Of a stretch of 64,000 nt of DNA, positions 20,016-30,900 are shown in pieces (within the stretch, counting starts at the first letter, position 1; each line of letters starts with the position of its first letter). The position numbers were made by a program, and so were the translations under genes. The notes under the pieces were generated by a model. That model was not told the DNA's origin. It saw nothing but the letters and a program-made list of their open reading frames with translations, and ran no database searches. The stretch lies in assembly GCA_030549205.1 (NCBI GenBank), contig JAUKTV010000006.1, positions 2,498,501-2,562,500 of the forward strand. Direction: 5' to 3'. Source of the stretch: Apiosordaria backusii (taxonomy: Eukaryota > Ascomycota > Sordariomycetes > Sordariales > Lasiosphaeriaceae).

Positions 20016-23000
20016 TATTAATAGTCCTTTTTTTTTAAATTAAAATAGTAGAAATACTATATTTTTAATACTTTATTTAATAAAAGTAAGTTACTTTTTT
20101 TTAATTTAGTTATATAAAATTAACTGAGGTATAAATTTATAAAGAATCTATAATTTATTTTAAAATAAGTTAAGTATATACCGTGATAAAATCTAATAAT
20201 TCCTTATTATTAAATATAATATTTATATTTATATATTTATTATTTTGAAAATCCTTATATAAATTAGGTAATTAAATAAAGTAATATAATATATTACTTT
20301 TTAAAAAAGTAAGCTTCTTTAATTTAAATAGATTAAAAAGATATCGTTATTTATAGTAGAAATATTTATTTTTTATAATAAATTAAGGATTAACCGGTAT
20401 AATAGGTTTTACTATATTAATTAAGTATTTAAAGGAATATAAATATATATAGAAAGTACTTTAATTAAAAGTAAATAATTTTATATACTTTTAGCTATTA
20501 ATATTAAAAAGATTTTAACTTTATTAATTTAATAGAGGTAATTAAATAAGGAAGGCTTTATTTTATAATTTAATAGATATTTTCTTTTAAAAATAAATAG
20601 CTTTTTTAATTGTAATAGTATTTTAATAATAAATAATATATCTTAATATTATAATTCTAAGGTTATTTGTTTTTATTAAATAAGAGGTATTTTATTATAG
20701 TATTTACTACTATATTCTTTAGATTTTAACCTTATTAAGATATACTTTAGTAATTTAGAAATATATATAAGAAAGTATTATTTTATTTATAATAGTAATA
20801 ATCTTTTTTTTTTAAGAATTTAAGGATTTTTTATATAAAGTAGTTAATGAAATTGAAAGTAGAATAGAGGCGATTTAAGGGTATTATAAGGAGGTAATAA
20901 TAGTTTTTGATAGGTTAAAAAATAAACCAGTAAATTATATATAATTATATTATAAAGAAGCTTACGAATTTTTAATTAATAGGACTATTAAGTAAATCTA
21001 TTATTATTATATAGTTAGTTTACTTTATAGTTTTACCTTTATTATTAAAAAATATACTTTAAATTTATTATTTTTTATACTTTTATTTCTTTTTTATTTT
21101 TTTTTAATTATTATTTTCTATTGAAATTAAATAACTAAAGCCTTCTTTTTTTTATTAAATTTACTATTAATAAATTCTTTTTTTTTATATTATTTTTAAC
21201 TTTATAATCATTTAAAACATAAAGTATCTTTTAATCATTTAAAATTTTAATAATAGTAAATAATTTTCGGTTTAATAAAGAGGCTACTTGAAAATATATT
21301 AGGTTAATTAAGAAATTAACTTTTATATAAAAAACTTATTAAATTCTTAATTTTTATTAATTACCTTATTATTTTTATTCTTATCTAAATCCTTTTAATT
21401 AATTATATTTATTGAATACGATAGGTTTAATTACTAGATTTAGTTTACTTATAACCTCCTTAAAAAATCCTATTCTTATTAATTTCTTTATTTTTAAATT
21501 TTGTAATTTATAGATTTTGACTTTCCTATTATTATAAGCTTTCTTTAATTTATAGAAGGTATTAAGATTATTTTACTTTTTATAAAAAGTTATAATAAAA
21601 TTTAAAAAGAAAAAATTAAGTATATCTTTTTATTCGATTTTCTTTATAAACGGTAATAGTCATCATAACCTTGATAACGTTAGTAAAAAAATAATAAGTC
21701 CTTTTTTTTTTATAAGCTTATTTATTAAAAATTAAGAATTTTTATTAACCTTTATAAGTTTAAGATTAAGAAGTTAAAGAAGTTTATTGTTAAACTTATT
21801 AAATTTTTAAATAAGCCTATTAATTTAATTAATAACGATATTAAGAATAATAATATTACAATTAAAGTCTTTCTTTTATTACTTTAATACTAAGTTTCCG
21901 TTATTATTTTGACTTCCTTAAGTAACGGTACTATTATTATTAACCCTATCTTTTTAATTTAAAAGCTTCCAAATTAATTAAAGTAAAGGTACTTATTAAA
22001 TAGTGTTTTTAAAACGGTAAACTTTTATCTATTTAATTATCTTTTTAAAAATATAATAAAAATATTCTTTTAATTTATTTTCTTTTTAATAAAATACCGG
22101 CTTTAAGTTATTATCTTTTTTTAAATAATAATTAAAGTATTTAGTCTTTTTTTAATAAGTTTAAATACTTATAAATTATTTATAATAAAATTTATTATTA
22201 AATTATTGATTTTTAATAATAGTAATGGTATTAGTAATCTTTAGGTCATTTATAGTAATTAATATCTTACCAATAACGGAATTATTAACTTTTTAATAAG
22301 GTATAAGAGTTATTGTATTTACTGTTACTTTTTTATTAAAAGTATTTAAAATAGGTATTTATTAAGTAAATTAGCCTTATACTATAAGTAAAGTAATAAA
22401 AGTAAAGTAATAAATTAATTTCAATTTAAAGGGTACCTTTAAAATTAAATAAGTAATAACTATATTTTTTAAAACCTCTTTAATAATATTATTATTAAGT
22501 TTAATATAAAATTCAGTATTTATATATCTTTCCTATTTTTAAATTATATTTAATTTATATAAAGTTTAAGTAATAAAATAAATATTAATAAAGCTAAATA
22601 AAATAATATTTTTATATTTTACTTACTTTATATTATTAATAATATCGTCTATTAAATTTCCTTTTATTAATTAAATTATTTATTGTATAGTAAACTGGTT
22701 ATTAAAGTTTAGTTTATTAGACTTAATAGTATTCTATTTAACCTTAACTTTTATAGTATTTACTTATTTATTTAGTAATTATAGTAGGTTTTTAAAGTTA
22801 CTTAAATACTATAATATTAATTACTTTAATATATAAAAGATCTTTAAACTAATTTTTTCTGAAAAGGTAGGTCGTTTAAATTTAAATAAGGATTAAAAGG
22901 CTTAAAGGGAATTACTTTATTAACTGGGGTTGTAATTAACGGTTTTATTAATAGTATTAGTATTATAATTAATATCCTTTACTTTATTACCTTTTTAAGT

Positions 23001-23545
23001 ACTAGTTATTTAGCTTTTAATTGCAATATTCCTTTTATTATTAAAATTTATAGAAAATCTAGATTATTTATTAAACGGTTAAGTAAATCGATTAATTATT
23101 TTTAATATAATTAAAGTAAGTATTTTATTAACGGTATTAAGGTTTTAAAGTATTTAAATTATTTTAGTATTAATATTATTTACAGTATTTATAATTATAG
23201 TTAGTTTTACCTATAAATTAACCTTAGTTTACTTTTTAATAGTAAAAGCAGTCTTTATAAGTATAGCTAGCTTTGCTTTTGCCGGTATAGCCGCTTTGGC
23301 TTTACCTTTAGGCGTAGTATGTTTAGGTAGTATTTTCTTAAGTATAGAAAAGTGTATTTTAATTTGGAAGCTAGGCCTTTTAAAGCGTTTAATTTAACGG
23401 TTTTCTTAATTAAGGTACTTTAAAATTAACTGAGCCATTAATATTATAAAAAGTATTATAAAAAAGTAAAAAAATTATAGTTATAGTTTGATTTTTTTTA
23501 AATTTTCTATAGATAATTATATAAAATCTATTTACTATATAAATT
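20016..23545. other. AT-saturated, RIP-degraded DNA, no clear gene
   Basis: Mostly TA-rich. A less mutated patch around 23152-23397 reads as a hydrophobic, membrane-like string on the plus strand (including IASFAFAGIAALALPLG) and ends at a stop. It may be a membrane-protein relic or a chance reading. No transposon family could be named. Confidence 0.6.
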
Positions 23546-23748
23546 AAGTAGTAGAAAGATTGGAGAGAATCGTGTATGTGCTACTGGAAGTTTCACTTGC
23601 ATTTTATAGCAGTATTCAAGAGATTCCAAGTTCGATTCAATATACAAGCAGTCAGTTTTCTACTCCGCGCCCAGATTGTAAGAGAGAATCCAGGTTCAAT
23701 ACTGGAATTCAAACTGTCCAGTTATTGTTACTGCGCACAATTTTTTTA
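23546..23748. other. Start of balanced-composition island, unassigned
   Basis: Composition switches abruptly from AT-saturated to ~45% GC near 23550. An open frame from 23560 (74 aa) has no recognisable domain and is probably not a gene. Confidence 0.4.
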
Positions 23749-24513
23749 AGCAATAGTTTTGGCACCTTCCAATTTCTGTTTTAATACCCCCGACCTACAA
23801 TATTATACCTTAGACGTAAATCTTATATTTTAATAGCTAAATTATCGCCTTAATATTGCGTACAATATTTTTACAATTATATAATAGCCTACTTTATTAC
23901 TGTTAAATAACCTTGCCGCTATTAAATATAAAGCTATCATTAAATCTATAGAATATAGTATTAATTTTTATATTATTAAACTATTAAACTAGCTGTTTTA
24001 TATATCTTCTTTTATTACTTATTAAACTTTAGTATTAAACTTACTTATATAATTTCTATGTATTTTAATAATTACTATAAGTGTAAGTATTAAATTAGTT
24101 TAGTAATTAGATTTTCGGTATTTTTATTACTATTACCAGACTATAGGTAATAGCCTTTATTACCTTATAATTTAATATTTAAGTAAGCTTATTTATCTTT
24201 TAAATTTATAATTCCTATTATAATATTAACCTTATAAATTAATAGTAAGTAAATAAAGCTTTATTAATTAACGTAATAGCGATATTTTAATAGATTTTTA
24301 ATAATTATATAGTGTAAAAAATAAAGAAGAAGAAGGTCATTATAAAGTAGTAGTTGTAATGTAGGTTATGTTATTATAATTTGTTACGGTTAATATTGTG
24401 AGTAATCTACAGAAAAAAAAATATTGAATTTTAGTCAGGGTTAGGGATATATATGGCAATATTAAGGTCGGGAGGTGCTAAAACGGAAATTAGGAGGTGC
24501 TAAAACTATTGCT
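23749..24513. mobile_element. 765-bp element with ~60-bp terminal inverted repeats
   Basis: The left end 'agcaatagttttggcacc' and the following bases to ~23808 are the imperfect reverse complement of 24454-24513, with differences mostly C/T and G/A. The arms include two spaced copies of a 'ttttagcacctcc'-like motif. The interior is AT-rich and RIP-like, with no transposase. Both flanks are T runs (23741-23747 and after 24515), which could hide a target duplication. It fits a MITE or an internally deleted DNA transposon. Confidence 0.6.
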
Positions 24514-25297
24514 CATTTTTTTTTTCTTGTCTTTTTTTTTTTTTTATTTTTTATTTTTTTTTGATTTATCATGCTACTTGAGCCAACACCATACATACGA
24601 TGAAGTTGGTATTATTCCAGCCGTGCTGGTAACCGTTCGGATCTTATCCGAAGTCGCGCAATAGGGCTTGCCAGTATGTGCCTGAGAGTCTACCGCAGGG
24701 CACCGCTTTCGGGGTGCTCATGAACTTGGCGCAGGCGTGGATCTTGCAGGTCAAAACATACCAGGAACTCTTCAGAAGGGGACCTACTATCCTTGCTTGG
24801 GCAACTCCCCTTCTCCCATCTCCAAGAGCTGTCTGTCGTGGAGGAAGCTTGGGCCATATGGTGTTGCTGCTGGGCGACTTTGCGACTTGCTTCCCACAGC
24901 TTCACCGCACAACATCTCCACAACAGTTCCTGTCGTCGAATCTGTTCTCCCGCCGTTGGTTGCTCTATTACCCTGCCGTCGTCGTCGCCTTTTGGAACCC
25001 CTTCAACTCACTTCACGGCAAGTTGTCTGACAAGTCCCGGTTCTCCACACCAAGGCCCGATTCTCCACAGGAAACCACTAATTATACGTGGTTGTAGATT
25101 CATTGCTTTAAATTGGCCGTCGGTTACGAGTATTCATTGACAGATTACTAGTCTGCAACATGGCAGGTCAAAAAGAGGGTTAGGATCAGTCCCACCTCCT
25201 CCCAGCTCTCACATCGCTAACGGCTAGTATCAATGCAGTCGCAACGGAGGCTAATGCCATCTATATCCCGTACCAGAAGCAGACGGCTTGGGATACT

Positions 25298-25356
25298 TGT
25301 GAAGATATATACCACCCTACCTTGCCTGTGAGCAAGGATGTCCTTTTGGTTCCACA
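25298..25356 (+). repeat. 59-bp direct repeat, copy 1
   Basis: Starts tgtgaagatatataccacc and ends tttggttccaca. It differs by one base (gtgag / gtggg) from 25584-25642, which lies 286 bp downstream. Confidence 0.85.
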
Positions 25357-25464
25357 GTTATGAGCCCTTGGTTGACGCAGTGGCTAAATGCGCCACATTC
25401 CGGCTGCGCGATTACTTGGAACACCACAAAGGCCAGGGTTTGATTTACGGTCCGACCAATTCTT

Positions 25465-25677
25465 TTGAATATTCTTACGCTAAAGAGCGTGGGTGGAATT
25501 GGGAAAACAGCCGACCGTGAACTCGATGCGGTAGTACGAAGTGCTCCAGCCCTCCAGGCAATGCCTGAAGACCTGAGGGGGCGTGTGAAGATATATACCA
25601 CCCTACCTTGCCTGTGGGCAAGGATGTCCTTTTGGTTCCACAATACTGTAAGTTCGCAGATTCAAATCGACAAATAA
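25465..25677 (+). pseudogene. Possible fragment of a P-loop (STAND/NLR-type) protein
   Basis: The frame includes LKSVGGIGKT, which fits a Walker A motif as found in NB-ARC/NACHT proteins. No downstream Walker B or further domain is visible, and the frame runs into the second 59-bp repeat. It is short, isolated and surrounded by broken frames, so it is a relic at best and possibly a chance match. Confidence 0.25.
25584..25642 (+). repeat. 59-bp direct repeat, copy 2
   Basis: Near-identical to 25298-25356, in the same orientation. Confidence 0.85.
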
Positions 25678-25890
25678 ACTGATATTGTAGTTAGCAATCA
25701 ACGGTCAAGCTTCAAAACATCCCTGGTAAGGAAGACGTTTTAGACCCTAGTCCCAACTTACTTTAAACCCCCCCCGGCCTACGTGGAGTTTAACCCCGGC
25801 ATTATTTCGATAACTGACTTACAACACTCTAGCAGCCCGCTTACTCTACACTACTAGCGACTAGATAGATAAGTATATCCTCTTTCCTTC

Positions 25891-26399
25891 TCTTTTTCTC
25901 CCGTTTATTAGATGGAGATTTCGTTTTCTTCGAATGTATATTGACTAAGAGAAGCATCTCTAACGAGACAAATCGTATGATCTATTAACTCAAGATACAG
26001 TCTGCACGGATTCAGGTCTACAAAAAATGAAGCGACATCAACGCTGGAAGAGACACGATTACTTGCAGGAGGAGGTCCGAAAATACTACGCTGCGGGAAT
26101 GATAGAGAGGATAATGAAGAGGATGATGCCAATCCCCTCGGTCGCGATAGGCGAGAGAATATGCGAGAGAAGCCAGGATATAGCGTTCGTATGAACCGAC
26201 TGAAGGAAATCATCCGCCTCAGCGGCTGTCAATGGGCATTTCGGGTTACATGATGCATATGGGATGCCTGGGCTGAGATTTGCCAGGGTAGCCCCAAACT
26301 GGCTCCATTAATGGTTATTTACCAGGCCTTTGAACCGTTGCCCTGAGCCAACCGTCATACAACACCCGCAACCATCAGCCACCACTTACAACAGTGGCC
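25891..26399. other. No convincing gene
   Basis: Short frames on both strands (for example 25908-26213 on the minus strand, Ser-rich) have no recognisable domain. One isolated accgttg motif lies at 26334. Confidence 0.4.
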
Positions 26400-26673
26400 C
26401 AGAGTGGAACCGTTGGCCTCCAGGGAACCGTTGGCCCAGAATAAACCGTTGTCTTTCAGGGAACCGTTGTGAACTGAATCCTAATTTTTGATTGGCCGGC
26501 TGGGCCAGGCTTACAGGGGGGGTCCCTTGTATCAAGCCGAAAATGGAAGGAATGAGGGCATTCCCAGGGCAACTACCAGAGGCCCACGGCCCAGGGCATC
26601 ACAGTCTTGTTCAAAACCTGGGATCTGGGCCTTTGCAAGGCAAGCCGTCTTCAACCATCAACATCACCGAGAT

Positions 26674-26745
26674 CAACCACACCCACACCCACGGCCACAC
26701 CCACACCCACGGCCACACCCACACCCACGGCCACACCCACCCAGG
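26674..26745 (+). repeat. 18-bp tandem repeat (cacacccacacccacggc)
   Basis: About three and a half units; acggcc recurs at 26691, 26709 and 26727. Translated it gives His/Thr/Gly or His/Pro/Arg strings. I do not consider it coding. Confidence 0.8.
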
Positions 26746-26858
26746 TAAGCCAGTGCCTCGCGTGTAGCCCTGCCCAGAACTGACCAATAGCAATTGACAG
26801 GCTCCCGGCTGGGCCAATTGATCGATCGACGCGCGCGCGGCTGGCTATTCAATACTGT

Positions 26859-26940
26859 GGTGGTGGTGGTGGTGAGCAGTGGTCTTGGTGGTTGGTGGTG
26901 GTCTTGGTGGTTGGTGGTGGTCTTGCACCTGCCTTGGTGG
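26859..26940 (+). repeat. 19-bp GT-rich tandem repeat
   Basis: ggtctt recurs at 26881, 26900 and 26919, separated by 'ggtggttggtggt'. It follows a (tgg)n run and sits opposite the CA-rich repeat inside the inverted-repeat element. Confidence 0.75.
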
Positions 26941-27199
26941 AAGAGCCTGGATCCCTGTCACACTAGAGTAGCCTAGGCCCAAATAGGAAAGGCCCGTCCC
27001 AAAGACCCCTGCGCGTGCAGGGAACCCCCAGTAAGCCTGTCCAAACCGGCCAATCAAAAATTAGGATTCAGTTCACAACGGTTCCCTGAAAGACAACGGT
27101 TTATTTTCTCACAACGGTTCCTCAGAAGGCAACTGCAGAAGAATTAACAATGATTGGCTGTAGGCAACTGTTCACTTTCAGGGGGTCTACCAGTAATGT

Positions 27200-29288
27200 C
27201 GGCTGGGCGAGCTGATCGACGCGATGCTCGCCGACTAGAGCCATCACCAGTGCGGAACACGTTTTCGTTCGCATTCAGAAATACATGGATTATGTTTCCG
27301 CTCGGTACCTCTGGATTGACCAGCACTGTGTCGAGCAGAGGGAGGGGAAGCCGAAGGAAATCGGCATGCAAGCAATGGATCGAGTGTACAGCCTCAGCAA
27401 GTACCCAGCGGCTTTACTTTCTCGATCCATCCGGTCATTGGTAGAATTGCAACTCCTTGTCGAAATCCGTACAGGGCGGCTCGTGCACGAGGACTATGAT
27501 GGATTTTGGATCTCGTCACGAACAACGCTGGATCGAGCCTTAAGAGCAATCGAGCTCTTGGGAGAGATCACGTCAGATTCATGATTCACGAGAGGCTGGA
27601 CATATCAAGAGAATTACCGGGCCCGCACGAGAATGATGCTTCTCATACCCTATTTCAGGAACTGGACAAGCAAAAGCCACACAAACACCTGGGATCCTTA
27701 GATGGAGAACTCTGCATCAATTCAGCGGACTTCCATGAAGGAGCGACGTGACTCTGCCTAGCCTACCTGAGTCACCAACCGCCTCCGGCCGGCTTGGATC
27801 AGGTCCTAGCAAGGGCCGGTAAATACACCATTCTGCTTCAGCATTCTGATTCAGGCGGTGGCAGCCCGGCCCCGAAGTCTATGTCGCCGAAGATCATCGC
27901 CGATCTCGTTGCCCGGAACTTTGAGGAAAGCTGGGACCGCTTACCCCTCGCTGCCAACTGCTGTCAGTATTCCATCCGATTGAACAGCACGGAACTCCGA
28001 GCGAATGGACGCAGTCTAAGCTTATCGATGCTCACGCTCTGTCTCGTGAACGGGGAGATTCTGTCCAACCATCCTGATAACGACATTGATGTCACTGCAG
28101 CACGATCTTTGACTGCTGCCGACTTTCTCGAGATGCATTGTTTTGATGGGCTTCAAGCCCCGTCCAAAAGCAAACGCCTCACGTTTAACAAAGGCTGTCG
28201 ATTCATCGACGTCAAGCTGTCAGAGGAGGGAGTCCAAACGAAGGGTCATCTCTGGCGACTGGATAGGTTGATTCCAACAGAATCCTTCCGCGGTGGCCTC
28301 TCACATCATATGAGCCCAGTTTAGATGACACCCTAGGATGTGGGGAGCTCTGGCGACTAGGACAACTCGTTAACGAGTTGTCACATCGCGGCGACCAGCT
28401 CCTATCCAGACAACTGAAGGAATTCATGGCCAGGAACCGTCATGGCTGCCGGCCTGGGACGTTTTCGCAGAAGTGGCAGGTCCGCATGGCAAAAAATGTC
28501 ACGATGGCCATCCAGCAAGGAAAAATGCTATGCACTGCACGCTTAGCTGACCGTCGACAACCGGGTCGCGCTGTCTTCGTTGTGGAATTCGATGGTGATT
28601 ATAGCGGAAACGAAGAAGATAGCGAAGGCTCCGAAATAGGAACGGACGAGGGCAGCAAGAATGAGCTGGAATTCCCAGTCCGTTGGAGAGGATTGCCGAG
28701 GAACTGTCCTTAGCTGCGCAAAGTACTTTGGGAATTACCGGTAGTAGTAAGCTCATGTTTTTCCACTCGCTCAAGTGGCCTAAGGAATCAATAACTGGCT
28801 TAAAATAACGAGCGGCTCGAAAAAGTGAGTCTCTTGTACCTACCTGAGTGGAATATCGAAGGCTCTTTCCCTCTGGGTAGCTTAAATATGGAGCCACTAT
28901 TCGGCTAAGGCAACTACTCCCGGCTCACCCCCCTGCTAAGTAGCTCCTTCCACATGAGCCGGGAGTAGTGAGCTTAGACCTGAGCGGTTCCGGTTTTCTG
29001 TACTCTGCTGTGGCCCGTAAGGTCACTGGTGGATGGGTGCTTGAGCATCCAACTTACGTGTTCACGTCACTGCACGCTGCCAGAGAAGGCTCGGATATGT
29101 TCGATTCCAACGACATTGACAGGCATGTCTCGATGGAAGTTGACTCCCCCGACCTAGAGGGAAGACGGAGACGTGCACAGGTGCCAAGATTGTTCACGAA
29201 GCGCTGGATTCATGGGCTGTGCTTTTTTAATCGGTGTCCTATACAGGAAGTTATCTTCCCTTGGCCCGACTCGTTGCAAAATTTATAG
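27200..29288 (+). pseudogene. HET-domain family pseudogene
   Basis: Segments of a fungal HET (heterokaryon incompatibility) protein run collinearly in changing frames. YLWIDQHCVEQ and GIQAMD-like GMQAMDRVYSLSKYP are at ~27305-27420. ITSD, then an in-frame TGA (27582), then FTRGWTYQENYRARTRM follow. GELCINSADFHEGAT then runs into a TGA (27749), followed by LCLAYL and a long frame to 28324. GDQLLSRQLKEF and CRPGTFSQKW are at ~28390-28480. The family's C-terminal GLCFF..CP..EV.FPWP motif is at 29215-29270. At least two stops and three frame changes disrupt it. HET proteins trigger cell death after fusion of unlike hyphae; this copy cannot make a full protein. Confidence 0.75.
28913..28969. repeat. 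Perfect 15-bp inverted repeat
   Basis: actactcccggctca (28913-28927) and tgagccgggagtagt (28955-28969) are exact complements around a 27-nt spacer. It falls where the HET pseudogene loses its reading frame, so it may mark a small insertion. Confidence 0.75.
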
Positions 29289-29752
29289 AGTAGTTTGCCT
29301 CATTCAGGACGTATAAAGTGCTGTTGTGTGAGAGGGTACGAGGCTATTGTGGGGCTGCTACGCGAGGGCGTTTGTCGGTGGGTTGAAGACGTAAACCGAG
29401 CGTATTAGGTGTTTGCTTCGTGGAACCAAGTCATTAAGTGGTTGCCGCAGATCGGGAAGAAGGGGGATATAGGAAGGGTGACGGCGAGGAAGAGGACGGC
29501 GAGGAAGAGGACGGCGAGGAAGAGGACGCCGAGGGGAGAAGGCTTGGCGCATTGAGCGTGCCGTTATGTACTGTACACAGCTCTGTGACGGGTCCGCTTT
29601 GCTACCTGACGAAGCGAAGCCGTCATCGCCTACAGGGAAAATAAGACGACGCAACTATGATGTAACCTCCTTTTCCCTCTCCAGCATACATTTCCCCACG
29701 CTTCCATCAGGAGCAACGTATAAGGTCTCTAACAATTTACTAGCATTCTTTC
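29289..29752. other. Intergenic, with a 15-bp tandem repeat
   Basis: No gene is supported. At 29480-29532 there are about 3.5 units of 'gacggcgaggaagag', which read as Asp/Gly/Glu strings on one strand. Confidence 0.5.
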
Positions 29753-30374
29753 GTGCGCGGGCCACCAAATCTTGTTAAAGTGCGTCTCTCGCTTGTCTGT
29801 GTCGCTCGCTTATCATGTACGTTAGTGTTTGGATGCAGCAATTCTTTCTCTGACACTCTTCCAGCATGGACGCAACGTCAAGTAGACGATATCATAAAGT
29901 ATCGATTCAGAAGCGAGAAGCTACGCAATAAGGCCACACTCGCCGCAGGTGCTCCGGTCTCAGATGTTAACGTTGATGGCAACAAGCAAGGAAACAAAGA
30001 TCTGGCCCTGGTTGGAGACGCCCTCATTCGCTTGGCCATCGTCGATCAGGGCTACGCAGAAGGGGCACGTACAGGTAAGGAGCAGTCTCAAGTAGCAATT
30101 TAAACTAACATCCACATAGCGGAGAGTAGCAGTATGGTCTGTGACCGCGGATCGAACTTTTCTCTCGAGAGGGACGGTCGTGAGCTATGACTTGGGTAGG
30201 TTTGTGGTAAAGAACCCTTGTCAAGGGAAGGTAGTGTCTCGAACCACAATGGCCTCGACTGTCGAGGCTTTGGTGGGCGCTGTCTGGTTGGACTCGGGTA
30301 GGAACTTTGAGCAAGTACGAGCAGTGATGAAAAGATTGGGTATTATTGATGACGCGAGGAGGCCAGGCTATTGA
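29753..30374 (+). pseudogene. RNase III-like domain protein, probably a pseudogene
   Basis: The first segment (~29865-30074) ends NKDLALVGDALIRLAIVDQGYAEGARTG, an RNase III signature helix. A 45-nt intron follows (30075-30119; GTAAGG, CTAAC, TAG). The next segment reads SNFSLERDGREL, then changes frame near 30190-30200 into LGRFVVKNPCQGKVVSRTTMAS and VEALVGAVWLDSG. This matches the order of the small single-domain fungal RNase III-like proteins. Of the catalytic acids of E. coli RNase III, Asp45 and Glu117 equivalents remain, but Glu41 is Ala and Asp114 is Ser. A 48-nt intron at 29817-29864 is possible. No good ATG is evident. Either a frameshifted relic or a gene with unusual splicing. Confidence 0.6.
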
Positions 30375-30479
30375 AGAGGAAGCATGCGTCACGTCGATTA
30401 ACGTCAACCAATCATAGACCTGTCGTCGGGCCGCAGAACTACATGTAAGACCGACAACCTGAACTTGCAGTCCTCCCCA

Positions 30480-30900
30480 TCCTGGACAACAGGTCTACAA
30501 ATAAGCAGTATATCAGGAATCTTGGTCAAAGATGACAACCTGATAGTTACATAATTATGCACTTGCATGGTTGGTGACAAACCTGACCAAAAACAACTTA
30601 GCATGAATGCAGGCGTAGTTTATTGCTATCTCCTTATTAACAAGGGGAGACGATGATCAGGTACATAGGTGATTACAGGGATGGCTTCTTGGCAAATAGG
30701 TCCACCAGGAAGGACTCAGCTGCCTCCTGCATTCCAAGAATTGCAGGCCTCTGGAACCGAGCATCCGACCTATAATCCTGAGCGATGCGCTTGAACCTGA
30801 TTGGCACTGACGGGTAACCAGGGAATTGTAGGCAAAAGCTAATGCAGGATATCGAACGCAGTCGGTTGTCATTGTCAGAAATAGGTACGGATCTAGATCC
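30480..30900 (-). pseudogene. Histone H3-like remnant
   Basis: On the minus strand, from about 30806 to the stop at 30673-30675, the translation is RIAQDYRSDARFQRPAILG then MQEAAESFLVDLFAKK. It follows the H3 alpha-1-end/alpha-2 pattern (EIAQDFKTDLRFQ...QEASEAYLVGLFEDT) at about half the positions. A CAG acceptor just upstream would join it to a preceding exon in phase for 'LP', as in H3. An upstream DDSTDLD (~30890) resembles KSTDLL. Downstream on the same strand VHNYVTI and IPDILLICR (~30500-30580) loosely resemble the H3 C-terminal end. No intact gene can be assembled. It could be a degenerate H3/CenH3-type paralogue. Confidence 0.5.

Larger units (their letters stand above)
24514..25890. 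other. Gene-poor stretch with degraded coding-like fragments
   Basis: It starts with a T-rich tract (24514-24565). Overlapping frames at 24678-25140 show no domain I recognise. Two 59-bp direct repeats (25298-25356, 25584-25642) flank a segment with a P-loop-like motif. A C-rich run sits at ~25770. I see no intact gene. Confidence 0.5.
26400..27130. mobile_element. Inverted-repeat element with 18-bp iterons and internal tandem repeats
   Basis: Arms at ~26440-26525 and ~27023-27105 are near-perfect reverse complements; both carry the bases around 'ctaatttttgattggccgg'. The left arm region holds accgttg at 26409, 26427, 26445 and 26463. The right holds its complement at 27076, 27094 and 27112, always 18 bp apart. 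Between the arms lie an 18-bp CA-rich repeat and a 19-bp GT-rich repeat, complementary in character. No transposase is present. It is probably a non-autonomous DNA element; a family cannot be named. Confidence 0.6.

Noticed and set aside
24678..25140. Overlapping 77-139 aa frames
   Set aside because: Translations show no recognisable domain and the different frames look equally uninformative.
25771..25800. Telomere-like repeat
   Set aside because: Only a short C run near 'aaacccccccc'; no tandem TTAGGG/CCCTAA units.
26488..26767. His-rich ORFs (HTHTHGHTH, HPHPRPHP)
   Set aside because: Produced by an 18-bp tandem DNA repeat inside an inverted-repeat element; not a metal-binding protein gene.
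29358..29654. Arg/Pro-rich minus ORF and Glu/Asp-rich plus ORF
   Set aside because: Readout of a 15-bp tandem repeat; no other coding support.
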